Positions 48,403-60,172 of a DNA stretch of 64,000 nt are shown here, in pieces. The notes beneath the pieces are model-generated. The model saw nothing but the letters and a program-made list of their open reading frames with translations. It did not search any database and was not told the origin of the DNA. Origin of the DNA: Ligustrum vulgare (Eukaryota; Streptophyta; Magnoliopsida; Lamiales; Oleaceae). The stretch lies in NCBI GenBank assembly GCA_963555705.1, contig OY743169.1, positions 48,846,124 through 48,910,123 on the forward strand, in the 5' to 3' direction. Every line of letters begins with the position of its first letter. Positions within the stretch are counted from its first letter, which is position 1. The position numbers and the translations under genes were made by a program.

Positions 48403-48839
48403 CTGGAAGAAATAAATCCTAAATGAATATAAAAAACTATTGTTTTCATTCTATTTTCAAGAAGGTAAGAGAAAAAAAAAATTGCACAAATAATTTTTAT
48501 TTGAGTTAGATAATTAATTATTGATAAAGAGATAATTACTATAATGATATTGGACTCATTTTGTAGATCATAATTTATTAAGAGTCTTTGACCAGATCAA
48601 AAGTTAATTCGAATAAGATAAACTCGAGATACTGTCATCGGAGGAAACCACCTTGAAATTGATAATTAATGATTTAATGATCATGACTCTTTTTACGTGT
48701 TGATTTACAATAATTCTTGTAACGACCCGGGTCGCACTTAAGGAGCTGTCCCGATCGTTAGATGACGACGTACTATCCTCACTGTACCAACATGGTCGTT
48801 TCAGCATGCTTTTTCCTCACTCGCACGCTCCCAGAAAAA

Positions 48840-48912
48840 AAATTTCAGGGGGTTACCCATCATAAAATTGTTCCAAGTCAAGCACGCTTAATTGTGATGT
48901 TTCTAACGATGG
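48840..48912 (-). repeat. 5S rRNA-like domain in Cassandra LTR (left copy)
   Basis: The minus strand contains CAATTAAGCGTGCTTG and GATGGGTAACCCCCTG, a degenerate form of the internal 5S rRNA promoter region. In the family this region supplies an RNA polymerase III promoter. Confidence 0.75.
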
Positions 48913-49304
48913 ACTTTTGAAAAAAAGGTGCACTATGTTGGTATGAGTAATACCTACCGAATCCTTTTTGAGCTTTCCTGAACTAGGTGTTACAATCATC
49001 CCCCGTTAGACTCGCGAAGACCTTGTCACGCTTAAACCATCTAAGGATTCATTGTCAGGCGTTGTGATTCTAGAGGTGGCTCCTAAGGGTTCAAGAGGTA
49101 GCTCCCACCCTATGGCATAACACTTTGTCCTGCATAGCAATTAGTTCCCGATTTTCGGTTGGAGACCGGTTCTGATACCATTTGTAATGATCCAGGTCCC
49201 ACTTAACGGGCTGCCCCCACCGTTAGATGACGACGTACTATTCCCATTGTACTAACATGAATCTTTTCAGCATATTTTGTCCTCACTCGCACGCTCCCCG
49301 AGGA

Positions 49305-49377
49305 AACTTCCCAGGGGGTCATCCATCATAAAATTGCTCCAAGCCAAGCATGCTTAATTGTGGAGTTTGTAATGATG
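49305..49377 (-). repeat. 5S rRNA-like domain in Cassandra LTR (right copy)
   Basis: The minus strand reads CAATTAAGCATGCTTGG then GATGGATGACCCCCTGGG, again 5S-like but with several changes. Confidence 0.75.
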
Positions 49378-49830
49378 GATTTTCAGAAAAGAAGGTGCAC
49401 CTTATTGATATGAGTAATACCTATCAAATCTTTTTAAGCTTTCCTGAACTGGTGTTACAATTCTTTTGTGAATAGTTAAATATAAGTCATAAACCCATTT
49501 TAATTAAATTAGAGCTGTATTATGTCTCTATGATTGTCTATAGAATTCTTAATTTATTTGTTCAAAACAAAATACTACCAAAAGCCTCCCTACCGTATGA
49601 CATATTGTTTTGCACATGAATTTAGAAATCAGTCACAATCCTATTCTAATTCACCTTTATCCGGTTCACGGTTTTTGAATCATCATTTTATTAGAACACT
49701 ATCTTTGTATGTGTAATTCTATCTATTAATAATGGAAGAAAGTTAGATCAATCATTACACAAAATATATTTCTATGCACAAATCCATGTCGGCAGGCAGA
49801 GAGGAAATTTTTAGAAAAATCCTGCAATTC

Positions 49831-50990
49831 TGGCTTGGGGGTCATCGACAGAAAACTTGCTACAAGGGTCACTCGAAAAGCAAATAAGAAAAGTATTACG
49901 CAAAAATGCAAAAAAGGAAGAAAAACAGAAAAACAAAGTGCTTGATATAAGCTTAGAGACCAGAAATTTAAAAACTAAAGGCGTGGAATAGGGAACTGAT
50001 TACCATCGATCTTTTATTCACGCTTATCTAATTCTAACTATTTTGTGTGGAAAAATGTATATTGATAATGTTTAGAAACCACATAAGTAGAGGGAACCTC
50101 AGAATTGGAGAGAAAAATATAAGGTTGGGATTATACATGAGAGATTGGAGAAAAATAAAAAGAAAATCATTGTTTGACCACATGGGATTCGGGGTTTATC
50201 GTTTATCATGCATCATAAGCCACACTATATTGAGTATATTTTTATATGAGTATGCGTTAGATTTTGGCTATTCACACAGAAGTATGGAAAGTCGAACATT
50301 GGATAAGTGGAAATAATTTTTGAAGTGTTTTTCATCTTTCTATTCTAAAGTGTAATTTTTTTTATTTGAACTAGAGGCATACGGCAAGAGAATTAACAAT
50401 TGACTAAAAAAATATTTGTCATTTTTTTTTTTTCTATTTTTGTTATATTGTGTTCTAAGACGAACAATAATTCTAGTTTGGGGTCCTTAATAAGTCTATG
50501 ATAATACATTACATGCTAAAATTAGGATATTATATTATCGTTTTAGAATAAATACTACTGATTTCTTTTTTATTTGTTACTATTACATAAATTATCTCAA
50601 AGCCTAGAAAATGATAGATTTGAAGTGAATAAAGATCAATTGGATGACAATTGGAGCTAAAGTGAAGAAAGAAGGAATTCACAATTAAATTGGAAGAATT
50701 CAGAAGTTCAGGGACTCAATTGTTACAATTAGAAAATGAAGGACTTGCTGTAAAAATAAAGAACGTGGACCAACTTGCAAGGAAACAAAAGATGAAAATT
50801 GAATAATAACGGAGAATCATGCGATCACCCCTCAAATATGAACATAGTCGCACTTAAAACATGCAGTATCGTTTTCAGCATATGCATGCGATCGCACCAA
50901 CATGATCCATGTGGTTGCGTGGCTTTTTGACGGGCCACTGGCTTTTTGACGGGCCACATATGGGCTTTCATAATGATTTTTGTCAATTTT
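49831..50990. other. Unassigned AT-rich stretch
   Basis: No convincing gene; an 89-codon open stretch at 50047-50316 has no recognisable features. The segment 49840-49895 (minus strand) echoes a GACCC-TTGTAGC-GAG word set seen twice at 55766-56050. A GGCTTTTTGACGGGCCAC word is doubled at 50922-50957. Confidence 0.4.
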
Positions 50991-50999
50991 TCTCCTAAT

Positions 51000-51945
51000 T
51001 AACCTAGATTTCATCATTACCTATATATACCAAACATAAGGCTCGGGATTAGCAGACTTTTTATCACCCTAAATCCGTTACCAACTCTCTATAATTCACA
51101 CAAAAACTCTATCAAGTTTTTGAGGGAATCAATTGGTACAAGACTCAAGATTGAAGCTTTATGCAGGAAGAAGAATAATTTATCCATCTGGGTCATGAAT
51201 TCTACCTAATCTTCTTATTATTTATCTTTAATCATGTTTCAAGGCTAGGCGTTTGTGTTAGAATTGTGATCAAGCTTTATTTACCAAATCTCATGTTTTG
51301 ATACTTGTTTAATTTAATGCAATTTATGGGATTGAGCAATTAACTCCGAGTTTCATGTTCTACAATTTTCTAGCTAATTATTGTATGAATGTTGTGATGT
51401 TTTCTTAAGTTCGAAAGATTATGAATTCATTAGACACATTTTAATTGTCATAAAGTTAGATGGATGATAGATATATAACCTCATACTTTATGTTATGTTC
51501 CAAAGTGTTTATAAAACGTTAATGTTTTTCAATATGTTCACATTAATCATAGAAATATATTCGTGTCACACATAGAAATAGAATTTAATTCACCATTAGC
51601 AAGAGGGTTTTAAACAAAATAGCAGCATTGATGATCAAAATCACACGTATTGTAGTTAAACATTTAAATCAAAGCATGAATGATGGAAGTAAAGTGAATT
51701 CTCAATTCTAGCATATTTTTCTCATTAAATTCATTATTCAAAAGTTGTTTATTTTTAATTGTTAGTGTAATTCAAATTCAAAACCAAAGTGATTTCTTTT
51801 GTTCTGGTTAAGATTTTTAATCTAAAATAATAAGTTTACTCAATTCTCGTGGTTACGATACTTGGACTCAAAATTTATTATATTACTAGTGCGATCTGTA
51901 AACTTGCAGCAAGAAAATAGCACAACAATGTTAATGATGACCAAA
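51000..51945 (+). repeat. Possible solo LTR or LTR remnant
   Basis: A TATA-like CCTATATATACC at 51021-51032 is followed by sequence that ends CTCGTGGTTACGATACTTGG and then GTAAACTTGCAGCAAGAAAATAGCA. That ending is like those of gypsy Tat/Athila-type LTRs. No second copy or target duplication was recognised. Confidence 0.35.
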
Positions 51946-52191
51946 TTTTAACAACAATAAAATTAATATTGCATGAGATTCCTAATATATTGATTTTAGT
52001 AGGAGTGTATCAGCCTAGCAATGAATCACATTTATTTCTCCTATAGAAAAATGTGTTTAAGATTGGGATTTTAGGTTGTTGTCATATTATAGTAGTTTTG
52101 GATCTACTTTCGTATAATTTTTATTCATGCATTATATATGAAATTACTGAATGTGTAGCTTATTTTATTTATTTTATTTTATTTCATAAAA

Positions 52192-53549
52192 ATGTTTGAA
52201 ACTTCATTGTCTGGCATTTTAACTAAAAACAAACTGGTTGGAGAAAATTATATTGATTGTAAATGAGATTTTACAATTGTTCTCACTATTGAGAAGCATA
52301 AATTTGTGTTATCGAATCTCGTCCTACTGTACCTATTCAAACATCCACACCCGAACAGAGAGCCACATATGAGAAGTGGATCCATTTTGATGAGATGGCC
52401 TGTTGCTACATTTTAGGTTCCATCTTGTAGCAGAAACATCGAATATGAAAACTGCTACTCAGGTCATGGAGAGGCATCTACAAATATTCGAACATCAAGG
52501 TTTTTAGGCCCATCAGGCTTCCATTGGGTCTTTTATTAACATGTGCATGAAACCGAGTACGCCCGTAAGAGATCATATGCTTGCATTGATTGCTTAGGTT
52601 AGCGCGCTTGAGGTTTTAGGGGCTGAAATAAAATCAGAGACATAGTTTGGAATGACTTTAGAGACTCTCCCCGAAATGTTCTCTCTGTTCAAGGTTAATT
52701 ATAGCATGAACAAGCTTGATATGTCACTGATCGAGCTTATGCAGGAGCTTCAAAAAACTGAGACTCGTCTCAAGACCAAGGCCAATGATGTACTGGTTGT
52801 TATTTCTACTAGACCATCCTCTTCCAAGCTGAAAGGAAAAGGAGGTAACAAGAGGAAGAGGTCCTACAAGAAGGGACCACAACAGCTAGTTAAGAAAGCA
52901 AATGCAGATGGTAAGCCAAAGGTGAAATGCTTTCATTGTGGACATAAAGGTCACCGGAAGAGGAACTGCCATGGATACCTAGATTCCAAAAGGCAAGGTA
53001 ATGGTGAGTTATCTTATATTAAGTCTTGTTTGGTGGTTGATTCTACATATACTTGGATAATAGATTCTAGAGCCACTACCACGTTTGCAATTCATTGCAA
53101 GGGTTCCAAGCAACCAATCAACTCAATGAAGGAAAGCATAGTCTAAGGGTCAGCACAGGAGCAATGGTATTTTCAAGAACTGTAGGAGAAGTTTATAATT
53201 ATTTCAATAATAAACATTTGGTTTTAAATAATTGTAATTATGTCCTGGATATTACCCGAAATTTGATTTCTATTGCAATACTTTTTAAATAAGGTTATTC
53301 GGTTTATTTCAATTGTTCGATGATAAAAATTATTTTGAATAAAGTTTTAATTTTTCAGGGACATATGTCTACCAATTTATATGCTTTAAAACCTAATGAT
53401 AGCTCTCAAAACCACATTGTATCTAACAAACAAATTAAGTTATCTCCTAATGAGACTTATTTATGGCACCTAAAACTTGGTCATGTTAACCTAAATAGGA
53501 TTCAAAGACTCGTAAGGTAAGGTCCTTTGAGTGACTTAAAGTTGGAATC
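52192..53549 (+). pseudogene. gag: Copia gag-protease and pre-integrase region, decayed
   Basis: The ATG at 52192 begins a copia gag start, soon broken by stops and shifts. An open stretch at 52652-53146 holds the gag C-terminal part (VNYSMNKLDMSLIELMQEL), a Lys-rich patch and a CX2CX4HX4C knuckle CFHCGHKGHRKRNC. The protease start TWIIDSRATT has Arg in place of Gly in the Asp-Ser-Gly triplet. The pre-integrase motif YLWHLKLGHVNLNRIQRL lies at about 53457-53510. Confidence 0.82.
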
Positions 53550-53554
53550 CCTAC

Positions 53555-55149
53555 TATTCACAAATTTCTCGCGATGCGAGATACGCCCCTAAGTGTACGG
53601 AATCTTGAAAAGTAATAAGTGGACCTAATAGTCTGGATTATCGTTCCCACAAGGATTGCTATTAATTATCGAAATATTTTAGTTCTAGACCTTATTTGAA
53701 CCAACAAGAGAATTTGAGATTTTAAATTAAAATTAAGAACATAAACTAAAGAAGTAAATTTGTGAAATTTTTTTGTTTTAAAAGATGATTGTAGAGTAGT
53801 TGGGAATCCCTATTTCACCTAACCAATTAAATTGACTCCAATTCCAATTTTATTTCCTAAATATGCATTCGGTCGAATTCACTAATGTATATTGAAATTC
53901 CTCCCTCGAGTTTAAATCAATTCTACTTAAATAAGTTAATCATGTATCTCTACAGAGGGTCCGAATATTCCTTATCTAGATGCAATAAACACAAGAATTC
54001 ACACACGACCGCAATAATAACAAGAGTATATATCTCTATCTCATGTTCAATTACCAGATTTATTACCACGTTCTAAATTATTAACTCACCTCTTGAATTA
54101 TGGAAATAACTCAATATATCATGAATTGGTGGTCATGCAATTCAACCATTAAGAACAATAATAAATTAACACATGCAACAAATCATTAAAACTATGAAAC
54201 TTGGAATTAAAATAATATGACTAGGCTACATCATTCATCCCAACATGAAATTTAGTTACACATCATAATGAAAGAACAAAAACAAAAATAAACGTTCATT
54301 GAAAACAATATAAAGAAAGAAACGCTTGCATCAAGTTTTGATTTTTCAATTATCTTCAATTCACGCCCCCTTGCAATGTTTGATTCGCCAAGAATTTGAT
54401 GTTGAAATCTCAATTGTGGCTCGTTCTTAGGAGAGGCAAAGGTCCTAATTTTTTTTCCAAGAGGTTGTATTTATAGTTGAAAAAGAGACTCAGTCGAGAA
54501 AGGAAAGCAACTTGTCAAACCCGCGCGCGAGTCTTTTGGTATCTGCATAGCATTCAGTATTTCGACCATATATTTCTATTTAATTATCCGATTGAGGTGA
54601 TTCAAATTTAGTTAGAAAAATAACTTAAAAGGCTACAATTATTCTTGAAATAGGATTTTCCCAATTAGAACTTTTACTGCCCCAAAATCAGGTCTTAAAG
54701 TCATACTAGAAATTTGTCCAAAATCTTGTGCGATTGTAATTAATTTATAATAATATTCTTATCATTTTTCATTCATTTTTGACTTCTCCGTGCATCCAAT
54801 TAATTCCTAAAAATCCTCAAAGTATCTTCTTGTGATCCAAATCAATCATTGGATATTTATGAGTTGGTCCCCTAGTGTTTAATTTGCTCTTCAGTCCTTT
54901 AACTTCTAATTTATTCACTTTCTCACTGAGGATGATTCTCGATTTTTGTCATAAACTTCTCAATTGCTCAATTAGGCTCCAAGTGGCATCCAAATTTGCA
55001 TTTTTCTTATCAATTGCTTCATTCTTCATCTTTTGAGATATTTTCTGAAAAGTAAACAAATAAACACAAATTAAATAGTAAATATTCTAAAACAACAACA
55101 ATATATTCTAATTTATACATACAAATAAGTGTAAAAAATACACTTATCA
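53555..55149 (-). repeat. 3' LTR of the Tat/Athila-like element
   Basis: 1595 bp, minus strand TGATAAGTG to GTGAATA. It is similar along its length to 61802-63390, with many substitutions, so this insertion is not recent. Confidence 0.85.
54468..54475 (-). promoter_or_regulatory. TATA box in the 3' LTR (minus strand)
   Basis: The minus strand reads CAACTATAAATACAACC. The same box is in the other LTR at 62708-62715. Confidence 0.6.
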
Positions 55150-57129
55150 AATACCCCAAAATTAGAATTATTGTCTGTCTTCGAACAATGTAAAATAAAA
55201 CTAATGAATCAAAATAGCAAAGTAATAAATCTTTTTGTCATGTCAACATGTTTACCATACACCTCAATAATCCAAATAAATTCATATTTTAGCAAGAGTC
55301 ACGAACAACATAATAAAATCATTTCTAGTTATCTCATGCCAGAATTTCAAGTGTATGTGTGGATAGCCAAAGTCAAACTCCTACTCATGTAAAGGATGTA
55401 CTTAACACTGTTTCGCTTATTATACACAATCAAGCCCGAATCCCATGTGGTCACCCTAATGAATCTAATGATTTTCCTTGCACCGCTCATGGATGATCAC
55501 AACTTACTACTTTTCTCTCGAATCCTAATGTTCCTTCTATTGCTGTGGTTTCTAAACATAAAAATGGGCATTTTTCCACTCTAGATGGTTAGAATTAGCT
55601 AAATCTGCCCAAACAATCAATGTTAAGAGGTTCCCTAATCTATGCCTTTTGTATCAAAGTCTCAATCAACAAGCTAATACCAAGTAATTTTTTTTGGAAG
55701 ACATTTTCTTTTTATATCCATGTCTTTTACCACCTTTGTACAGAACTTTTCATACTTGATTTCTATATGACCCTTGTAGCGAGCTTTAAGTCAATGACTC
55801 CCAAGCCAACGACTTTAGGGCACCAGGTTTGAAAGACCCCACAGACTTAATTACTTGAGTCATAAAGGTTTAAACAAAAAAGTTAAAGATGTTTTATTGT
55901 CTTATGTTCAAGTCCACTCTCCGTACTTGCTTTCTAATTGACCCCTATAGCGAGCTTTAGGTCGGTGGCTCCCAAGCCAGACTACTTTAGGGCACCAAGT
56001 TTGAAAGACCTCTTGGACTTAATTACTCAAGTCAAAAAGGCATTTGAAGAGTAGAATAAGACTTTCAGCATTTTTCTATTTTTATGCTGGCAATGGTTTA
56101 TTAACCAAGACCTCTTCAGGAACTACAGACCCTTAAAAGTTCAAGCCTACCTTCACCACTTCTTACCACCCCAAACTGCTCTTGAACAAGTTTAGTTTCT
56201 AAGTTTAGGGAAAGGATGTCTAATCATCTATGTTTAGGGATTATCCAGTCATTCTCAAGCTCTCAAGGTGCATAAAATTTTCCCTACACGTGTTAAATAA
56301 ATCCATACACAAGTATTTATCCATTAATGGCTATGTGCGCGATGTAGATGAAACCTAGCAAGTGATAACTAGTTCATAAAATTCATGTTTTCATGTTGTC
56401 CAAAATTCAAGCTAAAGCAAGATTTGATTCATACTTCATCCTAGGCAATACACATGTCAACAAAGTTTTCAATTTTTTTTTCTTTTTTTTGTATCGCAAA
56501 TAAAAATTGAATGTAACCATAGAATGGATAGTATGAATAGCATGAACATGGAAGTAATGAGATTTTCCACCCCCCAACTAGAAAGAAATATTGTCCTCAA
56601 TGTTTGTCAAAAAGATTCAATAATGTAAAACAAAACAAGGAGAGAGAACGAGAACTTCCCAGGTGCAATGGAGATGTTTTGTAACTTTTAAGCTTCCATT
56701 TGAAATACATTTGGATGAATTTGACCATATTCTTGCTTTTCCCTACGTAGTTGGAGGTGTTCTGATTGGTGTTTACCTAGCAAACAAAAGATAAGTAACA
56801 TTAGAGGTCACAAACACCAATAAGAAACAATACAAGTTCTAATAGTGTGTGTATGTGCGTGCGTGCTTGGGATGACGATAAAAGCCTAGTGTAAACAAAA
56901 CATGCTAAAATGAAAAACATACCTAAACATGTCAAAATAGTGCAACATGCAAGAGTATCTTAACATGCAAACATGCAAAACACTTAAACAAGTTACCTAT
57001 CATGCATGTATCTAAAATCCAACAATGAAATAAATAATGAAAGCATAATAAATAACATGGAAGAAGATTGGGTTGCCTCCCAATGAGCGCTCTGTTTATA
57101 GTCTTAAGCCCGACTTTTTGTACTTTTCT
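55150..57129 (-). other. 3' non-coding interior of the Tat/Athila-like element
   Basis: No gene. It contains a duplicated block of about 110 bp (about 55766-55873 and 55943-56050) with the words AGCGAGCTTTA, CTCCCAAGCCA and TTTAGGGCACCA. On the minus strand the CATTGGGAGGCAACCCAAT palindromic word near 57097-57070 is common at this place in Tat/Athila elements. Confidence 0.55.
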
Positions 57130-57672
57130 TCAAGGAACTCTAACTAAGGCTCTTGATGACCTTCTTTCTTTATGTCGTTTGAATTTGTTCCAATTTGGAT
57201 TTATGTACCAAAATTCCACTTTTTCCATGTCATGTATGTTTACTTCTTCAATCGATTTGAACTTCAATATATATACTTCAATCATCTCTTCAGTGCCAAT
57301 GATGAAATCAATTATTCCCCAGTGATTGAAGTTAGAGGATTGCATTGTAAAGTCGGCACTATTAAGTCTCCTTGTTTATTTGCTCTTCTGTGATCAACTC
57401 TTTTTTTTATTGATGTTTCGTTAAGCTTGATGTCCGGAGTTTGAATTGTTGACATTTGGACAAAGATATCTTCATGACAGCTATTTTCTTCTGGTTGATC
57501 CACTCTTTCAAGTTCTTCTTCTTTTTCTTCTGCTGTTTCAACCAATTTGTCTAACTCCTCTGATCTTTGCACCTGAATTTCTGGTAATTGCAATGGTTGA
57601 CTCTCTGACATGCATACTGTCATCTGCTCCATCAACTTCTTAATTTCAGCTTATTGATTTTGCAATTCCTAA
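57130..57672 (-). pseudogene. Gag-like tail of the Tat/Athila-like element
   Basis: Frames at 57635-57312 and 57345-57130 encode a Glu-rich sequence (EEKEEELERVDQPEEN) and then a basic end. It continues the coding sequence cut by the nested element at 57673. No catalytic domain was seen. Confidence 0.5.
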
Positions 57673-58561
57673 TGATGAGAACCCGGGAGGGGGTCCTCGT
57701 CATAGCTCGCGGAATAACGCTTGGAAAGTTCCGAATTCAGGTTAGAACAGACGATAACACTACAACCCGAGCCTCACGACGTAAGAACCATGGGTATATT
57801 AAACCCAAGACCCGTTACGATGCGGAAACAAGAACCGTAATGGTTTGAACGCCACAAAGGATGCCCACGCCTTTGATAAGTTCGATTTGTTGAACACCAC
57901 AAATATCCCACAATATTTGATAAGTTCGAAGTTTGTTCAATTCCAGAACAATGTTGAGAAAACACTCAATATAATTTTTATTCATCCAAAATATTCTGTT
58001 TTTACATTGAATGGAAAAGTATATAAATAGGCAAAATAAAACCTAATCGCTAACTGACTCTGAATAGAATTCTAATTAGGCTAAAATAACTAAAATACCA
58101 AAATAACCAAAATTATCAAAAATAATTAAAACAAAAAATAACCAACTAAACCCTAGCCGCAAAACAAGGCCCAAAAAAGCGTTACTTGAATTACGGCCGT
58201 AACAATTTTCTTTACGGCCGTAATAGCCTCTCGGATCAAAATGTGGTTTAGTTTGTTACGGCCGTGAGAATTTTGATTACGGCCGTAAGTCTTCTTCTTC
58301 ATTTACGGCCGTGAGATGATATGTTTACGGCCGTAAAGGCCTTTCTGTCCAAAATCTGCCAACATGGTTTTACGGCCGTAAAAGTAGGGTTACGGCCGTG
58401 AGTCTGTTTCTGCCCAATTTTCTGATCCTTTGACATTAATTGATCTGATTTGAATCTCGACTCGAGCCCAACATGAAACTTGTTCATTTTCCCATGTAGA
58501 ATATTGTTGAATTTCCTGTATCTTGATTTCTCATTTTTGACGCCTTTTCCGGATCACATCA
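57673..58561 (-). repeat. 3' LTR of the small element, with palindrome array
   Basis: 889 bp. It holds eight TTACGGCCGTRA sites at 58191-58402. A plus-strand TATAAATAGG lies near 58020-58030, antisense to the element. Short open stretches inside are identical in both LTRs and not genes. Confidence 0.93.
58191..58402. promoter_or_regulatory. Array of eight TTACGGCCGTRA palindromes
   Basis: Copies start at about 58191, 58212, 58256, 58277, 58302, 58325, 58370 and 58390. Five are the perfect 12-bp palindrome TTACGGCCGTAA and three end in TGA(G). Spacing is irregular (about 20-45 bp). The right LTR keeps the array, with one site changed to TTACGGCTGTAA. It could be a binding-site cluster or a source of structured RNA; function is unknown. 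Confidence 0.85.
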
Positions 58562-58798
58562 TCCCCTCTTCCTTTAAGATGATTCGTCCCGAATCATAAA
58601 ACTGTTCTTGGCTTGCTCACTTGGTTTAGCCTCGAACCTTCTTCGTACAAGCAATGTTTGATCTGATGTTCTCTGAACCTGGTTGACTTCTTGTTTTGGC
58701 TTGAATTATAGATTTTCCCGTCAAGCCCACCCTGATTCGTACCATTCCCTCCTTCTTTAGGATGATTCGTCCCGAATCATGGTGTTGTTCTTGGAAAA

Positions 58799-59962
58799 TC
58801 AAACTGTACCTCCTGGATCAAACGGAAAATTGTCGATTCCCCGACATGCATTCAATAAATGATGCTCCTCCAATTTGTAGACAATAAGGTATTGAAACAC
58901 GAGGGGAATTGACCAAGGTTGATGCAAATCAAACTTCCATGCACAATAAACCTGCAAGAAAGATTTAACAAAAATGGGGAGGGAAATGTTAGCGTCTCCA
59001 TGCACAAGGTATGGATCCTTGTATTCATGATGAATTATTTCCGATTCATTTTTCCCAACAACAAAATTCCGCTCTTCACCTCCTTCCTTCTTTGTAATTT
59101 CTTGCTCAACCTCTTCTATCTTTTTACTCCCAAACTCAACCAATTCTTCTAGCTCCACGTTCTCACACACAACCTCCTCTTCCAAATTTTTGGACTCTAC
59201 CACCTCTTCTAATTTCTCATGCTTTTGCTCATGCACCTCCTCATAAATAATTTTATTGACATGATTAGGCACCACCTCAACACTACACAAATTTTTATCT
59301 TCTAACTCTTTCCTCAAGTCTTCCTCCTTCTTCTCAACAATCATTTCTAAAGGTTTTTCTTGTAATTTAACTACTTCCTCTCTTCCCCTTTCTCTCTCTT
59401 GCAACTCGGCTAACTTTTTCCTACCCTCTCGTTCCTTCATCTCTTTATTTAACTGTATTAATTCCTTGGCCATCTCCATGAATTCATCCTTCATACTCCA
59501 TTTATCATCTCCGAATTTTCTTTGCTCATCTCTCCTTTCTCGCAATACTTTCTCTTCAAGTATTTCTTCCGGGGTTAATGGCATAAGCTTAATACTTTTC
59601 CCATCCTTAACAAATTTATATATATTCCTATGCTTATCGTAGACTGCTTTCCTCTTACACTTCCACGATCTACTCAACAAGATGTCACAAGATTCTAGAG
59701 GCACCACATCACACCAAAATTCATCGCTATATCTTCCAAGTGCCAATTTCACAATAACCCCATGGGTTACATTTACCTGCACACACTCCTTTAACCACGT
59801 TAGCCTATAAGGATTGGGATGTGGTAGTAAAGGTAAGCCCAACTCCTCAACCATGGTGGTACTGGCCAGATCGCAATAATACTCCTTATCAATAATAATA
59901 TTGCACACTTTACTGCCCACATGACACCTAGTCTGGAAGGTAGGATCGAACTCATAATTCAT
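58799..59962 (-). CDS. Retropepsin-like protein with charged coiled middle, 387 codons, intact
   Basis: This is one of the longest uninterrupted frames in the window. Residues about 5-130 resemble the plant retroelement aspartic-protease fold: TRCHVGSKVCNIIID, then LASTTMVEELGLP, HPNPYRLTWL, WCDVVPLESCDILLSRSW. The catalytic triplet is not kept: IID is followed by Lys-Glu where relatives have Gly-Gly or Ser-Gly, so proteolysis is doubtful. Residues about 140-320 are Glu/Lys-rich and probably a long coiled coil. The C-terminus has VYCAWKFDLHQPWSIP and ends near FDPGGTV. It is the sole gene of the small LTR element. The start is the first ATG after a 500-nt leader. Function is unknown; a structural or RNA-binding helper role is possible. 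Confidence 0.75.
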   Translation of the reverse strand: MNYEFDPTFQTRCHVGSKVCNIIIDKEYYCDLASTTMVEELGLPLLPHPNPYRLTWLKECVQVNVTHGVIVKLALGRYSDEFWCDVVPLESCDILLSRSWKCKRKAVYDKHRNIYKFVKDGKSIKLMPLTPEEILEEKVLRERRDEQRKFGDDKWSMKDEFMEMAKELIQLNKEMKEREGRKKLAELQERERGREEVVKLQEKPLEMIVEKKEEDLRKELEDKNLCSVEVVPNHVNKIIYEEVHEQKHEKLEEVVESKNLEEEVVCENVELEELVEFGSKKIEEVEQEITKKEGGEERNFVVGKNESEIIHHEYKDPYLVHGDANISLPIFVKSFLQVYCAWKFDLHQPWSIPLVFQYLIVYKLEEHHLLNACRGIDNFPFDPGGTV

Positions 59963-60045
59963 CCCTTTATGTAGCTTTTAAAAATTTGAGAGACTCAAAA
60001 TAAGAGGGTCCAGATATTGACAAATATCAAGAAGGAATTTAATGT

Positions 60046-60172
60046 TGACTCGAAAAGGAAACCAATATCAAGAATTTTAAAGAAATTCAAGAAAGTGGTT
60101 CTTGAATTTGACTCGAAAGGAAAGAATATCAAGAATATTGTAGAAATTCAAGAAAGTGGTTCTTGAATTTCG
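60046..60172. repeat. Doubled hairpin unit in the leader of the small element
   Basis: Two units of about 62 bp (TTGACTCGAAA... to ...TTCTTGAATT). Each contains the perfect hairpin ATTCAAGAA-AGTGG-TTCTTGAAT. They lie in the untranslated leader between primer site and ATG, where packaging signals are found in retroelements. Confidence 0.7.

Larger units (their letters stand above)
48718..49459 (-). mobile_element. Complete Cassandra TRIM element (742 bp)
   Basis: Two LTRs of 277 bp (48718-48994 and 49183-49459) flank a 188-bp interior. A perfect ATTCT duplication lies on both sides (48713-48717, 49460-49464). On the minus strand a tRNA-Met type primer site TGGTATCAGAACC (49180-49168) follows the right LTR, and GGGGGATGAT (about 49004-48995) precedes the left LTR. 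There is no gene. The LTRs carry the 5S rRNA-like domain of the Cassandra family. Confidence 0.95.
48480..49830 (+). repeat. Inverted copy of the gypsy LTR, holding a Cassandra element
   Basis: Plus strand 48487-48717 and 49460-49830 match the minus strand of 47130-46783 and 35724-35515. The first 120 bp or so and the 3' third are missing. Together with 46783-47248 it forms a large inverted repeat around the gag remnant. Confidence 0.72.

Noticed and set aside
50047..50316. 89-codon plus-strand frame
   Set aside because: No recognisable domain, no supporting gene structure; likely chance.
57774..57965. 63-codon frame, repeated at 60592-60783
   Set aside because: Lies inside the 889-bp LTR and is duplicated with it.
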